Source: an uncultured Clostridia bacterium
GTDB lineage: Bacteria; Bacillota; Clostridia; TANB77; CAG-508
DNA length: 64,000 nucleotides
NCBI GenBank assembly: GCA_934141475.1
Contig: CAKPCG010000002.1
Coordinates: 34,038-98,037 of the forward strand
Direction: 5' to 3'
In this document: positions 18,311 to 27,481 of the stretch, in pieces
Position numbering within the stretch: position 1 is the first letter of the stretch
Layout: each line of letters begins with the position of its first letter
Program-made: the position numbers and the translations under genes
Notes under the pieces: generated by a model
Databases searched by the model: none
Told to the model about the DNA's origin: nothing
What the model saw: only the letters and a program-made list of their open reading frames with translations

Positions 18311-19993
18311 ACAAATTAATATTAAAATAGAAGAAAAAAAAATAGAAGAAAAACTAAAAACAAAAAGTGCAAAAAAATTAAACATAAACAAAGAAGAAAT
18401 AGAACAAATACAAATTGTAAAAAAATCAATAGATGCACGCAAAAAAAACGAAATAGAATATTGCTACGAAGTTGATATAAAATTAAAAGATAATTTGCTA
18501 GAAGAGAAAATATTAAAAAATAGTAATATAGAAAATACATCAAATAAAAATTCTAAAAAAACATCAAAAAGCAAAAGAGAAATGATATCAAAAAATAATT
18601 TAAGAGACATTATAAAAACTCCAAATGAAAATTACGAATTCAAAATAACAGGAACTGAGAAAATAAATAATAGACCAATAATAGTAGGTTCAGGCCCTGC
18701 TGGATTATTTTGCGCATATATGCTTGCTAAAAATGGTTATAATCCACTAATAATAGAAAGAGGAGAAGAGATAGAAAAAAGAGCTAAAACAGTTGAAGAA
18801 TTTTGGGAAAAAGGCATACTAAATCCTGAATCCAATGTCCAATTTGGAGAAGGAGGAGCAGGAACGTTTTCAGATGGAAAGCTAAATACACTTGTAAAAG
18901 ACAAAAACAATAGGAACAAAAAAGTGCTTGAAATTTTTTATAATATGGGAGCTCCAGAAGAAATATTATACTTAAATAAACCACACATAGGAACAGATTT
19001 ACTAAAAGAAGTAATAAAAAATTTAAGAAATGAAATTATAAAAATGGGTGGGGAGATAAGATATAATTCATGCTTAACAGGACTAAATATAGAAAACAAT
19101 AAAATAAAAAACATAGAGATAAACAATAGTGAAACAATAAAAACAGATATACTTGTATTAGCAATAGGACACAGTGCAAGAGATACATTTAAAATTTTAA
19201 ATAAAAATAATTTAAATATGGAACCTAAACCATTTGCAGTTGGAGTAAGAGTTCAGCATAACCAAGAAATGATAAATGAATCTCAATATGGAAAATATGG
19301 AAAAATACTTCCACCTGCACCATATAAATTAACTTATCATTCAAAAAACGGAAGAGGAGTATACTCATTTTGTATGTGTCCTCGGAGGATTTGTAGTAAA
19401 TGCATCTTCACAAAAAGGAAAACTTGCAATAAACGGAATGAGTAACCATAAAAGAGACGAAAAAAATGCAAATTCAGCAATAGTTGTAACAGTTAGCCCA
19501 GAAGACTTTGAAAATAAATTATTTGGCGGAATGGAATTCCAAGAAAAATTAGAAGAAAAAGCATATAAAATAGGAAATGGAAAAATTCCATCACAATGTT
19601 TAGGTGAATTTATGAGAAAAAAAGAAACATTAGATGAATTAAATCAATCAGCAGAATATAAAGTAACACCGATATATAAAGGTCAATACCAAAATGCAGA
19701 TATAAGGAAAATATTACCAAATTTTATAATAGAAGCATTAATAGAAGCATTTGAAAATTTTGACAAAAAAATAAAAGGATTTGCAAATGAAAATGCAATA
19801 CTTTCAGCAATTGAAAGTAGAACGTCATCACCTGTTAGGATTGTAAGAAACATAGATGGAGAAAGTAATATACAAGGAATATATCCCTCAGGTGAAGGTG
19901 CAGGCTATGCCGGACGGAATAATGTCAGCAAGTATGGATGGCATAAAAACAGCTGAAAATATAGCAAAAAAATATGCGAATTTCCAAAGTTAA
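18297..19993 (+). pseudogene. NAD(FAD)-utilizing dehydrogenase, frame broken at two CGGA sites
   Basis: Starts at ATG 18297 after AGGAGG inside the end of the previous gene. Motifs: RPIIVGSGPAGLFCAYMLA (FAD loop), NVQFGEGGAGTFSDGKLNT, and LAIGHSARDTF. The frame fails at 19383 and again at 19915. Deleting those two C residues restores CMCPGGFVVNASS and GEGAGYAGGIMSASMDG, the conserved C-terminal FAD signature, and gives 564 residues, near the usual family length. The restored gene ends at TAA 19991, overlapping the convergent XRE gene by four bases. Both extra C residues precede GGA. The two fragments between lesions keep normal coding character, so decay is recent or the breaks are sequence errors. 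Confidence 0.85.
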
Positions 19994-20343
19994 CGTCTAC
20001 CTAAAACAAAAACTAATTCATTTATCATGTCTAATGCAGCAGAAAGTTCTTTTTCGTCATATTTGTGTAAAAATGTTTTTGTTTGATTTATAACACTATC
20101 ATCAAGACCAAATAAAATATAATCGGCAGAATGGCCAGACAAATCTCTAAGTAATTTTATACTTCTATAAGATAAATTACCTTTTCCATTTTCAACTAAG
20201 TGTAGAAATTGACTAGAAATACCGATTTGTTTGGCTAAATCTGTTTTGTTTAGTCTGAGTTCTTTCTCACGTATTTTTCTTATTCTTTTACCACGAATAA
20301 TTTGTTCTTCCTTTTCGACACTTTGATTAAAATTTTTATTCAT
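19990..20343 (-). CDS. XRE-family transcriptional regulator
   Basis: 117 residues: a helix-turn-helix domain at about 14-75 (RLNKTDLAKQIGISSQFLHLVENGKGNLS) followed by a short helical tail that may mediate dimerisation. GGAGGGG lies before the ATG. It diverges from the response-regulator gene at 20477, and the 130-base gap contains both promoters, so it may act on that operon. The target is unknown. Confidence 0.88.
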   Translation of the reverse strand: MNKNFNQSVEKEEQIIRGKRIRKIREKELRLNKTDLAKQIGISSQFLHLVENGKGNLSYRSIKLLRDLSGHSADYILFGLDDSVINQTKTFLHKYDEKELSAALDMINELVFVLGRR

Positions 20344-20476
20344 AATAACCCCTCCTTATATATCAATTTTAACATATATTAAACACAAATTCATCTGAAA
20401 AAATGATGTGTACATATAGAAATTTTTGAGGATTTATGGTATAAGATTATAAACTGAATAATAAGGAGGAGATTTT

Positions 20477-21265
20477 ATGGATTTAAAGCCCATGAAAATT
20501 TTAATTATCGAAGATGATATAGAAGATTGCAATAATTTCTTAAAATGTGTTAAAAACAGAAAAGACATTGAAATTGTTGCAATAACAGATTCGGATTTGG
20601 AAGGACTAAAAATTGTAAAATCAAAAAGACCGGAGGGAATAGTTTTGGACTTAGAACTAAACAATAGCTTGGCAGGAAGCATAGACTCTATGGAATTCTT
20701 ATCAAATTTAAAAATGCTTAAACTTAACTATGAACCAATAGTCATAGTAACAACACATGTAAATTCAAAAAGAACTTACGATATATTACATAGAAATGGA
20801 GTTGATATAATACTTTACAAAGACAATCCTAAATACTCTAGTGAACATGTATTAAATAGCTTAATAAATTTTAGAAAACAAAGCTCAGAATATCAAAAAG
20901 AATCAATAGAAGAAATTATTGAAGATGAAGAATACAAAATATCTAAGCTTATAAATGAAGAACTAGAACAAATTGGAATAACAGCAAAACTTAAAGGAAG
21001 AAATTATATTTATGATGCAATATTATATTTGATACAAAATGAAGATGGAAACATAAATGTAGTACAATATTTAGTTAAAATATACAAAAAGTCAGCAACA
21101 ACAATAACAAATGGAATACAAAATTCAATTATACGTGCATGGAAAACAACAGCACCTGATGATTTAGAACGATATTATACAGCAAGAATTAATTACGAAA
21201 CAGGAATTCCAACACCAATGGAATTTATATATTATTATGTGAATAAAATAAAAATGAAGTTATAG
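20477..21265 (+). CDS. Response regulator with a Spo0A-type DNA-binding domain
   Basis: 262 residues. The receiver domain (about 5-125) has acidic residues at 13-14 and a likely phosphoacceptor Asp58 in IVLDLEL. A helical linker leads to a C-terminal Spo0A_C-like domain (about 155-260): ELEQIGITAKLKGRNYIYDAI, then KKSATTITNGIQNSIIRAW. Spo0A-type domains bind TGTCGAA boxes; such boxes occur at 8575 and 16952. AGGAGG precedes the ATG, and a strong terminator follows. The kinase-like gene at 21579 and the micro-gene at 21451 lie directly downstream. It may be Spo0A itself or a paralogue; the receiver diverges from textbook Spo0A. Confidence 0.8.
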   Translation: MDLKPMKILIIEDDIEDCNNFLKCVKNRKDIEIVAITDSDLEGLKIVKSKRPEGIVLDLELNNSLAGSIDSMEFLSNLKMLKLNYEPIVIVTTHVNSKRTYDILHRNGVDIILYKDNPKYSSEHVLNSLINFRKQSSEYQKESIEEIIEDEEYKISKLINEELEQIGITAKLKGRNYIYDAILYLIQNEDGNINVVQYLVKIYKKSATTITNGIQNSIIRAWKTTAPDDLERYYTARINYETGIPTPMEFIYYYVNKIKMKL

Positions 21266-21300
21266 GTTTATTTACAAAGAGATTTGTAAGTAGACCAAAA

Positions 21301-21337
21301 AATAGAACGTACAACCGAATGTACGTTCTATTTTTTT
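21301..21337 (+). terminator. Rho-independent terminator of the response regulator
   Basis: A 12-bp perfect stem (21301-21312 with 21321-21332) followed by seven T residues. Confidence 0.9.
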
Positions 21338-21450
21338 ACCATTTTTCCTTAAATATTTCCATCCTAAAATCTAAATAAATTTTGGTTTTAGGGTGATATT
21401 TTTAACATGACAGATTTGAACAATGTGATTAAGGGAAGGTGGTGATAGGG

Positions 21451-21498
21451 ATGAATTTATTCGATGCAATATGGAAATGGATGAGTCGTTGGATGTAG
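21451..21498 (+). CDS. 15-residue Trp-rich peptide (MNLFDAIWKWMSRWM)
   Basis: ATG 21451 to TAG 21498 encodes a 15-residue peptide with three Trp. GGTGGTGAT sits 6 bases upstream, and a strong terminator starts 4 bases after the stop, so this is a free-standing translated unit. Residues alternate so that Trp, Met, Leu, Ile and Phe fall on one helical face. It lies between the Spo0A-type regulator and a GHKL kinase, the place where a signal peptide gene is expected. It could be a leaderless signal, a small membrane toxin or a modulin-like peptide. I do not recognise a named family. The 314-base gap it sits in otherwise holds two terminators and a CCTAAAAT/GTTTTAGG hairpin (about 21363-21392). 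Confidence 0.5.
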   Translation: MNLFDAIWKWMSRWM

Positions 21499-21502
21499 TT
21501 GA

Positions 21503-21538
21503 AAAAGATAGTCAACAATTTTGTTGATTATCTTTTTT
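21503..21538 (+). terminator. Rho-independent terminator of the micro-gene
   Basis: A long hairpin (21503-21516 with 21523-21536, one G-U pair, small loop) followed by TTTTTT. Confidence 0.85.
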
Positions 21539-21578
21539 GTTTTAGGTATAATAGGTTAAAATAATTTGGAGGTGTTAC

Positions 21579-22986
21579 ATGAAATATATAGTAATTGACG
21601 AAAATATAGAAAATATATTATATTTTCGGAAGATTAATGCTGATTAATTTGGGAACCTATTATATATACTTAAAATTAAAAAATGCCCAAAAGACAGTAC
21701 TTTTAAAAATAAAAACTATTTTGTTATTATTTGCAGCTACATTTATAGGTGCCTGGATAAAGAAAAATAGTAATTCTATGAATTGCATGATAATAACAAT
21801 ACTATTGTTAACTACAATATTTAAGAATACAAGTGAGGATAGTTTAGGAAACACCATAGTTGCTACAATGATATCGGTTGCTATTAGCAACATTATATTT
21901 TTTATTTCATTATTTTTAAATAGTATTCCTAATATTTTACTAAAAATAAATAATGATTATATTGCATTTATTTTTATAAGTATTATTTATATTCTGTTAG
22001 TTGGCATTTCAATGAATATTAAAAGAATAAGATATGGATTTTCTTTTTTATCAGTTAATAAATCAAATGATTTTATGGATATTGCAATGTTGAATCTTAG
22101 TGCTGTGATATTATTTTTTATGGCAGTATTTGGAAACTATAATATATTAAGTGCTAGTAATACGGGGATTTGTATATTTATTTTATCAATAATAATGTTC
22201 CTAACAATCAAAAAATCATTTGACATATATTACAAACAAAAACTACTAATAAAAGAATTAGAAGAAAACAAAAGGGAAATAGAACAAAAAAATCAAGAGA
22301 TAAAAAAGCTAGAAGAAGAAAATTTGAATTTTAGTAAAAAAAGCCATTCACTTGCACATAAGCAAAAATCTCTTGAATACAAAATAAATCAACTAGCATT
22401 AAAAACAGAACTAGCAGAGGAATTAGATATAAAAGAACAATTTAAGAAATTATCAAAAGAATTATACACAGAACCAATGCAAGAGCTAGATAAAACAAAC
22501 ATAGTACAAATAGATGATATGCTAAAATTTATGCAATCTGAATGTATAAAAAATGATATAGAATTTAGACTTCAAATATATGGAAATATATATCACATAA
22601 TAAACAATATAATAACAAAAGATCAATTAGAAATATTAATTGCTGACCATGTAAAAGATGCAATTATAGCGATAAAACACACAGACAATATAAACAAAAG
22701 TATATTGGTAAAACTAGGAAAAATTGAAGGATGTTATGGTTTATACATATATGATTCAGGAGTTGAATTTAAAAAAGAAATTTTAGAAAATTTAGGAAAA
22801 AAACCAAGTACAGCTTATCCAGAAGAAGGTGGAACTGGTATGGGATTTATGAACACTTTCGATACTTTAAAAGGTTGTAAAGGTAGTTTAATAATTAAAG
22901 AATTTGGAAAGCTATCAAAGGATAATTATACGAAAATTATTATGATTAAGTTTGATGGAAAAAATGAGTTTAAAGTGGTAAATTAA
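21579..22986 (+). CDS. GHKL sensor kinase (AgrC/HPK10-like), possibly frameshifted at CGGA
   Basis: About six membrane helices (to about residue 210), a coiled coil rich in Glu/Lys, a dimerisation segment with SHSLAHKQKSLEYKI, and a GHKL ATPase domain ending EEGGTGMGFMNTFDTLKG. This is the AgrC/ComD layout for sensing peptides. The best ribosome site (GGAGGTG) is 5 bases before ATG 21579, but that frame stops after 23 codons. Deleting C21627 (CGGA) joins it to the kinase frame, giving 468 residues. Alternatively translation starts at ATG 21637, where GGAAGA could serve. It probably pairs with the regulator at 20477, and the peptide at 21451 is a candidate ligand (inference). Confidence 0.75.
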
Positions 22987-23092
22987 AATTTAAAAAAATA
23001 ACATTGTTTTATAAGAAAGAGAAAATTTTATTTTAAAATTAATTTGAAAAGATTAACAGAAAAAAGCCTACGAAAAAATTCCTCAAAAAAGC

Positions 23093-23121
23093 TTGCATTC
23101 CCCTAAAAAATATGATAAAAT
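23093..23121 (+). promoter_or_regulatory. Sigma-A promoter for rpsB-tsf
   Basis: TTGCAT at 23093-23098, a 17-base spacer, TAAAAT at 23116-23121 preceded by TGA (extended -10). The leader to rpsB is about 100 bases; rpsB leaders often carry S2 autoregulation, but I see no clear structure. Confidence 0.65.
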
Positions 23122-23231
23122 ACATATCGTTAAAAAACACATATTAGGAGCAAAACAAAGGAGTGCCTAAACAAAGGTCTTTGAATGCTATGAATAATAT
23201 GGAAGAAATAACAAAAAGGGAGGAATTAAAA

Positions 23232-24002
23232 ATGGCAGTAGTTGCAATGAAACAATTACTTGAAGCAGGTGTTCATTTCGGACATCAAACAAGAAGATGG
23301 GATCCTAAAATGGCTGAATACATATTCCAAGCTAGAAATGGAATCCATATAATCGATTTACAAAAAACATCAAAAAAATTAGACGAGGCTTATGAATTTA
23401 TAAGAAGCCAAGCAGAAGAAGGAAAAACAGTTCTATTCGTAGGAACAAAAAAACAAGCACAAGAATGTATCAAAGAAGCAGCTGAAAAATGCGGAATGTA
23501 CTATGTTGATCAAAGATGGTTAGGAGGAATGCTTACAAACTTCAAAACTATAAAAACAAGAGTACAAAGATTAAAAGACTTAGAAAAAATGGAAGAAGAC
23601 GGAACATTCGAAGTATTACCTAAAAAAGAAGTTATTCTATTAAAGAAAGAAATGGAAAAACTACAAACAAACTTAGGTGGAATTAAAGACATGGAAGAAA
23701 TGCCTGGAGTTATATTCCTAGTAGATCCTAAAAAAGAATACAATGCTATAAACGAAGCTAAAAAATTAAATATACCTACAGTTGGAATAGTAGATACAAA
23801 CTGCAATCCAGAAGTATTAGACTATGCAATTCCAGGAAATGATGATGCAATAAGAGCTGTAAAATTAATTACAGATGTTATGGCAAATGCAGTTATAGAA
23901 GGAAAACAAGGAGAAAGCTTTGAAACTGTAGCTACAGAAAACAATGAAGAAGAAGTTCAATCAATGGAAGAAGTAGTAGCTGAGGAAAAAGTAGAAGAAT
24001 AA
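23232..24002 (+). CDS. rpsB: 30S ribosomal protein S2
   Basis: 256 residues from ATG 23232, which has GGGAGGAAT upstream. A GTG at 23163 is in frame but has no conserved sequence after it. Motifs: [81 protein letters not shown]. The acidic C-terminal tail is normal for Clostridia. S2 is added late to the small subunit near bS1. It is paired with tsf as in most bacteria. Confidence 0.96.
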   Translation: MAVVAMKQLLEAGVHFGHQTRRWDPKMAEYIFQARNGIHIIDLQKTSKKLDEAYEFIRSQAEEGKTVLFVGTKKQAQECIKEAAEKCGMYYVDQRWLGGMLTNFKTIKTRVQRLKDLEKMEEDGTFEVLPKKEVILLKKEMEKLQTNLGGIKDMEEMPGVIFLVDPKKEYNAINEAKKLNIPTVGIVDTNCNPEVLDYAIPGNDDAIRAVKLITDVMANAVIEGKQGESFETVATENNEEEVQSMEEVVAEEKVEE

Positions 24003-24012
24003 TAAAAATAAA

Positions 24013-24038
24013 AGAGTAGGGCTTAACTGCTCTACTCT
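24013..24038 (+). terminator. Hairpin between rpsB and tsf (possible attenuator)
   Basis: A seven-bp stem AGAGTAG/CTACTCT with a 12-base loop and a weak AATTTT tail. It is too weak for full termination, so it may lower tsf expression or stabilise rpsB mRNA. Confidence 0.45.
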
Positions 24039-24075
24039 AATTTTAAATAAATTTATAAATAGGAGGAGATATTTT

Positions 24076-24957
24076 ATGGTATCAGCAGCAATGGTAAAAG
24101 AATTAAGAGAAAAAACAGGTGCAGGAATGATGGACTGCAAAAAAGTTTTAACAGAAGCAGATGGAGACATGGAAAAAGCAATTGAACTTTTACGTGAAAG
24201 AGGAATTGCAAAAGCTGCAAAAAAATCAGACAGAATAGCAGCAGAAGGATTAGTTCTAGGATATGTATCAGAAGATGGAAAAGTTGGAGCTGTAGTAGAA
24301 GTAAACTCAGAAACAGACTTTGTTGCACAAAATGCCGAATTTAAAGCATTTGTTGAATCAGTTGCAAAACAAGTAGCCTTAAAAAATCCAGTAGATGTTG
24401 AAAGCTTATTAGAACAAGAATCTATAGAAGAAGCTGGAAAGAAAGTATCAGATGTATTAGTAGACAAAGTTGCAAAAATCGGAGAAAAATTAAGCATTCG
24501 TAGATTTGTAAGATTTGAAACAACAGACGGATTAATCGAAAAATATATCCATGGAGATGGAAAAATAGCCGTTTTAGTTAATGTAAAAAACGGAGACAAT
24601 GTACTTGCTAAAGATATATGCATGCAAATTGCAGCTGCAAAACCTGAATTTTTAAATAGAGAAGCTGTACCACAAGAAAGATTAGACAAAGAAATGGAAA
24701 TCTTAAAAGTACAAGCTATGAATGAAGGAAAACCAGAAGCTATTGCAGAAAAAATAGTTCAAGGAAGAATTGGTAAATTTTACAGTGAAATTTGCTTAGT
24801 TGAACAACCATTTGTTAAAGATCCAGATATGAAAGTAGAAGATCTATTAAAATCTAAAAATGCAGAAATAGTTGAATTTGCAAGAATAGAAAAAGGTGAA
24901 GGAATCGAGAAAAAAGAAGAAAACTTTGCTGAAGAAGTTATGAAACAAATAAAATAA
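24076..24957 (+). CDS. tsf: Elongation factor Ts
   Basis: 293 residues. The N-terminal UBA-like domain reads [32 protein letters not shown], followed by [16 protein letters not shown] and the core with [11 protein letters not shown], which contacts EF-Tu. It exchanges GDP for GTP on EF-Tu. AGGAGGAG precedes the ATG. It lies 73 bases after rpsB on the same transcript and ends at the terminator at 24974. Confidence 0.96.
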   Translation: MVSAAMVKELREKTGAGMMDCKKVLTEADGDMEKAIELLRERGIAKAAKKSDRIAAEGLVLGYVSEDGKVGAVVEVNSETDFVAQNAEFKAFVESVAKQVALKNPVDVESLLEQESIEEAGKKVSDVLVDKVAKIGEKLSIRRFVRFETTDGLIEKYIHGDGKIAVLVNVKNGDNVLAKDICMQIAAAKPEFLNREAVPQERLDKEMEILKVQAMNEGKPEAIAEKIVQGRIGKFYSEICLVEQPFVKDPDMKVEDLLKSKNAEIVEFARIEKGEGIEKKEENFAEEVMKQIK

Positions 24958-24973
24958 AAAAATAATCATTTTA

Positions 24974-25026
24974 CTCCAATAATAATCATATAAATTAATA
25001 ATATGATTATTATTGGAGGTTTTTTT
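24974..25026 (+). terminator. tsf terminator whose stem contains the next ribosome site
   Basis: An 18-bp perfect stem (24974-24991 with 25001-25018) followed by GTTTTTTTT. The 3' arm contains GGAG (25015-25018), the ribosome site of the small gene at 25028. Confidence 0.9.
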
Positions 25027-25027
25027 A

Positions 25028-25219
25028 GTGAAAAATATGTTTTGGGTCATAAATAAAGAAAAAGTATATGCTTATGTAGTATCTATTTTAACAATAGTAA
25101 CATTATTTTTTTTGTCTAGTGTATTAAATTCAAACTTAAATACAACAGAAGAAACGTCAGTTAACACATTAAAAAACGTAAATGATACAAACAATATTGA
25201 AAATATAAATACATTATAG
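25028..25219 (+). CDS. Small single-pass membrane protein, unknown function
   Basis: 63 residues from GTG 25028; the TTG at 25013 lies inside the terminator stem and is unlikely. A short cytoplasmic N-terminus (MKNMFWVINKEKVYA) is followed by one membrane helix (about 16-36) and an Asn/Thr-rich outer tail with no motif. The ribosome site GGAGG overlaps the tsf terminator hairpin, so translation requires the hairpin to open, or a transcript whose 5' end lies inside it. It is followed 67 bases later by another unknown gene. Confidence 0.6.
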   Translation: MKNMFWVINKEKVYAYVVSILTIVTLFFLSSVLNSNLNTTEETSVNTLKNVNDTNNIENINTL

Positions 25220-25286
25220 GTATAAATAAGAGATCCTAAGGATATAATTAAAATAGAAAAATTTACTTATAAGAGAGGGAAAAAGA

Positions 25287-25796
25287 ATGCCTTTTGTAGG
25301 GATAATTTCAAAAGAAAATGATAGTAACTTTATAAAAAATGCAATTTGTAAAAATTCAAAATTTAATAAGTTTGAAGTTCTAAATATCAATAAAAAAAGT
25401 ATAGAAAATATTAAAAATATAAAATTCGATATACTTGTAATTAGTGAAAATATTGAAACTCTTTTAAAAAACTCTAAATATTTAGAAGAAATTTTAAATA
25501 AAACAGACTTTATTATTGTAAATTCAGATATAAAAAACAATCTTTCTTTAATGAAATTTATTGGAGCTAATATTATTACATATGGATTTAATGCAAAAGC
25601 GACTGTTACAATATCAAGTATAAAAGATGAAAATACAATGCTTTGTGTGCAAAGAACAATTAATGGCGCAAAAGAAATTATAGATGTTCAAGAATTTAGC
25701 ATCCAAATTGAAAAAAATAATGTAAATAAACTATACAATGTGCTTGTTATATTTACAATTTTAGCAATTTATGGAGAAATATTACAAAAAATTTAG
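25287..25796 (+). CDS. Unknown protein with a Mur-ligase-like segment
   Basis: 169 residues starting MPFVGIISKENDSNF. The alternation of strands and helices (FDILVISEN, DFIIVNSD) suggests a Rossmann-like fold, and 'ANIITYGFNAKATVTISSI' resembles the stretch between the central and C-terminal domains of Mur ligases, but the ATP-binding loop is absent. It may be a degenerate Mur-type protein without catalysis. GAGAGGG lies before the ATG. A new promoter follows at 25816, so it is probably expressed apart from the SSB-like gene. Confidence 0.55.
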   Translation: MPFVGIISKENDSNFIKNAICKNSKFNKFEVLNINKKSIENIKNIKFDILVISENIETLLKNSKYLEEILNKTDFIIVNSDIKNNLSLMKFIGANIITYGFNAKATVTISSIKDENTMLCVQRTINGAKEIIDVQEFSIQIEKNNVNKLYNVLVIFTILAIYGEILQKI

Positions 25797-25815
25797 AAAA
25801 AATTAACTTTTTATG

Positions 25816-25844
25816 TAGACAAAACCATAAAAGTATTGTATAAT
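25816..25844 (+). promoter_or_regulatory. Sigma-A promoter for the SSB-like gene
   Basis: TAGACA at 25816-25821, a 17-base spacer, TATAAT at 25839-25844. Confidence 0.7.
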
Positions 25845-25922
25845 AGGTATTGTGAGATTTGAGACCGAAAAATAAAAAGGCACTCTAGATAAATCCAAAA
25901 AAGAAATAGGGAGGAATAAAAA

Positions 25923-26651
25923 TTGGATACAAATTATTTAGAAAACAACTACTTAACATTAGTAGGAAAGGTAACATCTGAAAAAAAATTCAGTCATGAA
26001 ATTTATGGAGAAAGATTTTATTCATTTGATCTTTCAACACCACGTTTAAGTGGAAATGCGGATATAATTCCAGTAACAGTATCAGAAAGAATAATTAATG
26101 ATGACATGATGGCAATAGGAAGCAAATTGTTAGTAAAAGGACAATTCAGATCATACAATAGTTATGAAAATGAAAAAAATAGATTAATACTTACAGTATT
26201 TGCAAAAGACATCGAAAAATTAGAAGAAACATCAGAAAACGTACAAGAAGATGGAAACGAAGATAACCAAAACGAATTTACTAAAAAAGACACAGTAACA
26301 AATGAAGTAGTATTAGTTGGTTATATATGTAAAAAACCTATATACAGACAAACACCATTTGGAAGAGAAATTGCAGATATATTATTAGCTGTAAATAGAG
26401 CATATAACAAATCAGATTATATTCCATCAATTGCATGGGGAAGAAATGCAAGATTTTGCCAAAACTTAGAAGTTGGAACAGAAGTAAAAATAGTAGGTAG
26501 AATTCAATCAAGAAATTATGAGAAAAAATATGAAGATGGAACAATAGTAAAAAAAGTAGCCTATGAAGTTTCAATTGGAAGCTTAGAAATAGTAAAAAAT
26601 TCAGAAGATAGCGAAAATGCATCAGAAGATGTACAAGAAGAAGCTATGTAA
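25923..26651 (+). CDS. SSB-like protein with two OB folds
   Basis: 242 residues from a TTG start with GGGAGG upstream. The N-terminal half (about 8-100, NYLTLVGKVTSEKKFSHEIYG) and C-terminal half (about 125-225, NEVVLVGYICKKPIYRQTPFG, then DILLAVNRAYNKSDYIPSIAWG) both look like SSB-type OB folds joined by an acidic linker. The second has the classic SSB order of strands. It should bind single-stranded DNA as a dimer of double domains. Clostridia often carry such a two-domain SSB paralogue. The C-terminus is acidic (SEDVQEEAM) but lacks the usual DDDIPF tip, so partner recruitment may differ. Confidence 0.8.
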   Translation: MDTNYLENNYLTLVGKVTSEKKFSHEIYGERFYSFDLSTPRLSGNADIIPVTVSERIINDDMMAIGSKLLVKGQFRSYNSYENEKNRLILTVFAKDIEKLEETSENVQEDGNEDNQNEFTKKDTVTNEVVLVGYICKKPIYRQTPFGREIADILLAVNRAYNKSDYIPSIAWGRNARFCQNLEVGTEVKIVGRIQSRNYEKKYEDGTIVKKVAYEVSIGSLEIVKNSEDSENASEDVQEEAM

Positions 26652-26681
26652 TTGAATTTAAAAGGGGAAAAAAATAGATAG

Positions 26682-26717
26682 AAAGATATTAAACTTTAAA
26701 GTTTAGTATCTTTTTTT
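26682..26717 (+). terminator. Rho-independent terminator of the SSB-like gene
   Basis: A 14-bp perfect stem (26682-26695 with 26700-26713) followed by a T run. Confidence 0.85.
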
Positions 26718-26907
26718 AGTACAAAAGCATTAAAAATAAAAAAAATTTGAAAAAATTAACAAAATTATTAAAAAATATGATAGTATAAAAATATAATTTT
26801 AAAATAAACAGAAAAAAAGCCACTTTATGAATAATTAAAGTATACTAAAGTTCATAATAAATTTAAAATACAAAAATAAAAATAATTTTAAGAAAGGAAA
26901 AAAGAAA

Positions 26908-27444
26908 ATGAAAGTTTTAGTTTTATCAGATATCCACGGTTCAGGATATTATGCAGACAAAATAAATGAAATAAATGACAGAGAAAAGCCAGAAAAAATA
27001 ATTTTATTAGGGGATTTATACTATCATGGTCCAAGAAATGATTTGAGTCAAGAATATGAACCAATGAAAGTAGCAAGAATACTAAACTCTTTAAAAGAAA
27101 AATTAACAGTTATAAAAGGAAATTGTGATGCCGAAGTAGATGAAATGATTTCAGAATTTAAATTTAATGATCATGTTTTAATGGAAATTAACGGTAAAAA
27201 GTTTTATTTTACACATGGACACAAATATAATATAGAGAACATACCTTATGAGGATTTTGATGTTATGATATATGGTCACATTCATCAAGGATTTATACAA
27301 AAAAAAGAAGGGCTTATTTTTGCAAATCCAGGATCTATTTCACTTCCAAAATGTAATTCTAAACATAGTTACATTATCTTAGATGAAAACAAAATCATTT
27401 TAAAAGATGTTGATGGAAATATAATAGAAGATATGGAAATGTAA
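26908..27444 (+). CDS. YfcE/MJ0936-type metallophosphoesterase
   Basis: 178 residues. Metal-binding motifs in order: SDIHG (residues 7-11), GDLYYHG (about 35-41), GNCD (about 72-75), THGH (about 98-101), GHIHQG (about 121-126). This is the complete set of a small calcineurin-like phosphodiesterase of the YfcE family, which cleaves phosphodiesters in the cytoplasm; the true substrate is unknown. AAAGGA precedes the ATG. It is the last gene with a clear core-chromosome character before the accessory region. Confidence 0.9.
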   Translation: MKVLVLSDIHGSGYYADKINEINDREKPEKIILLGDLYYHGPRNDLSQEYEPMKVARILNSLKEKLTVIKGNCDAEVDEMISEFKFNDHVLMEINGKKFYFTHGHKYNIENIPYEDFDVMIYGHIHQGFIQKKEGLIFANPGSISLPKCNSKHSYIILDENKIILKDVDGNIIEDMEM

Positions 27445-27481
27445 AAACTTTAGCTTATTAATTGTAAGAAAGGAGATTTTT

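Noticed and set aside
23041..23231. Structured S2-binding leader for rpsB
   Set aside because: No convincing stem-loops matching the known rpsB leader were found; only the promoter is supported.
25810..25920. Riboswitch or T-box in the SSB-like leader
   Set aside because: A promoter and a short A-rich leader are present, but no conserved riboswitch core or terminator hairpin.
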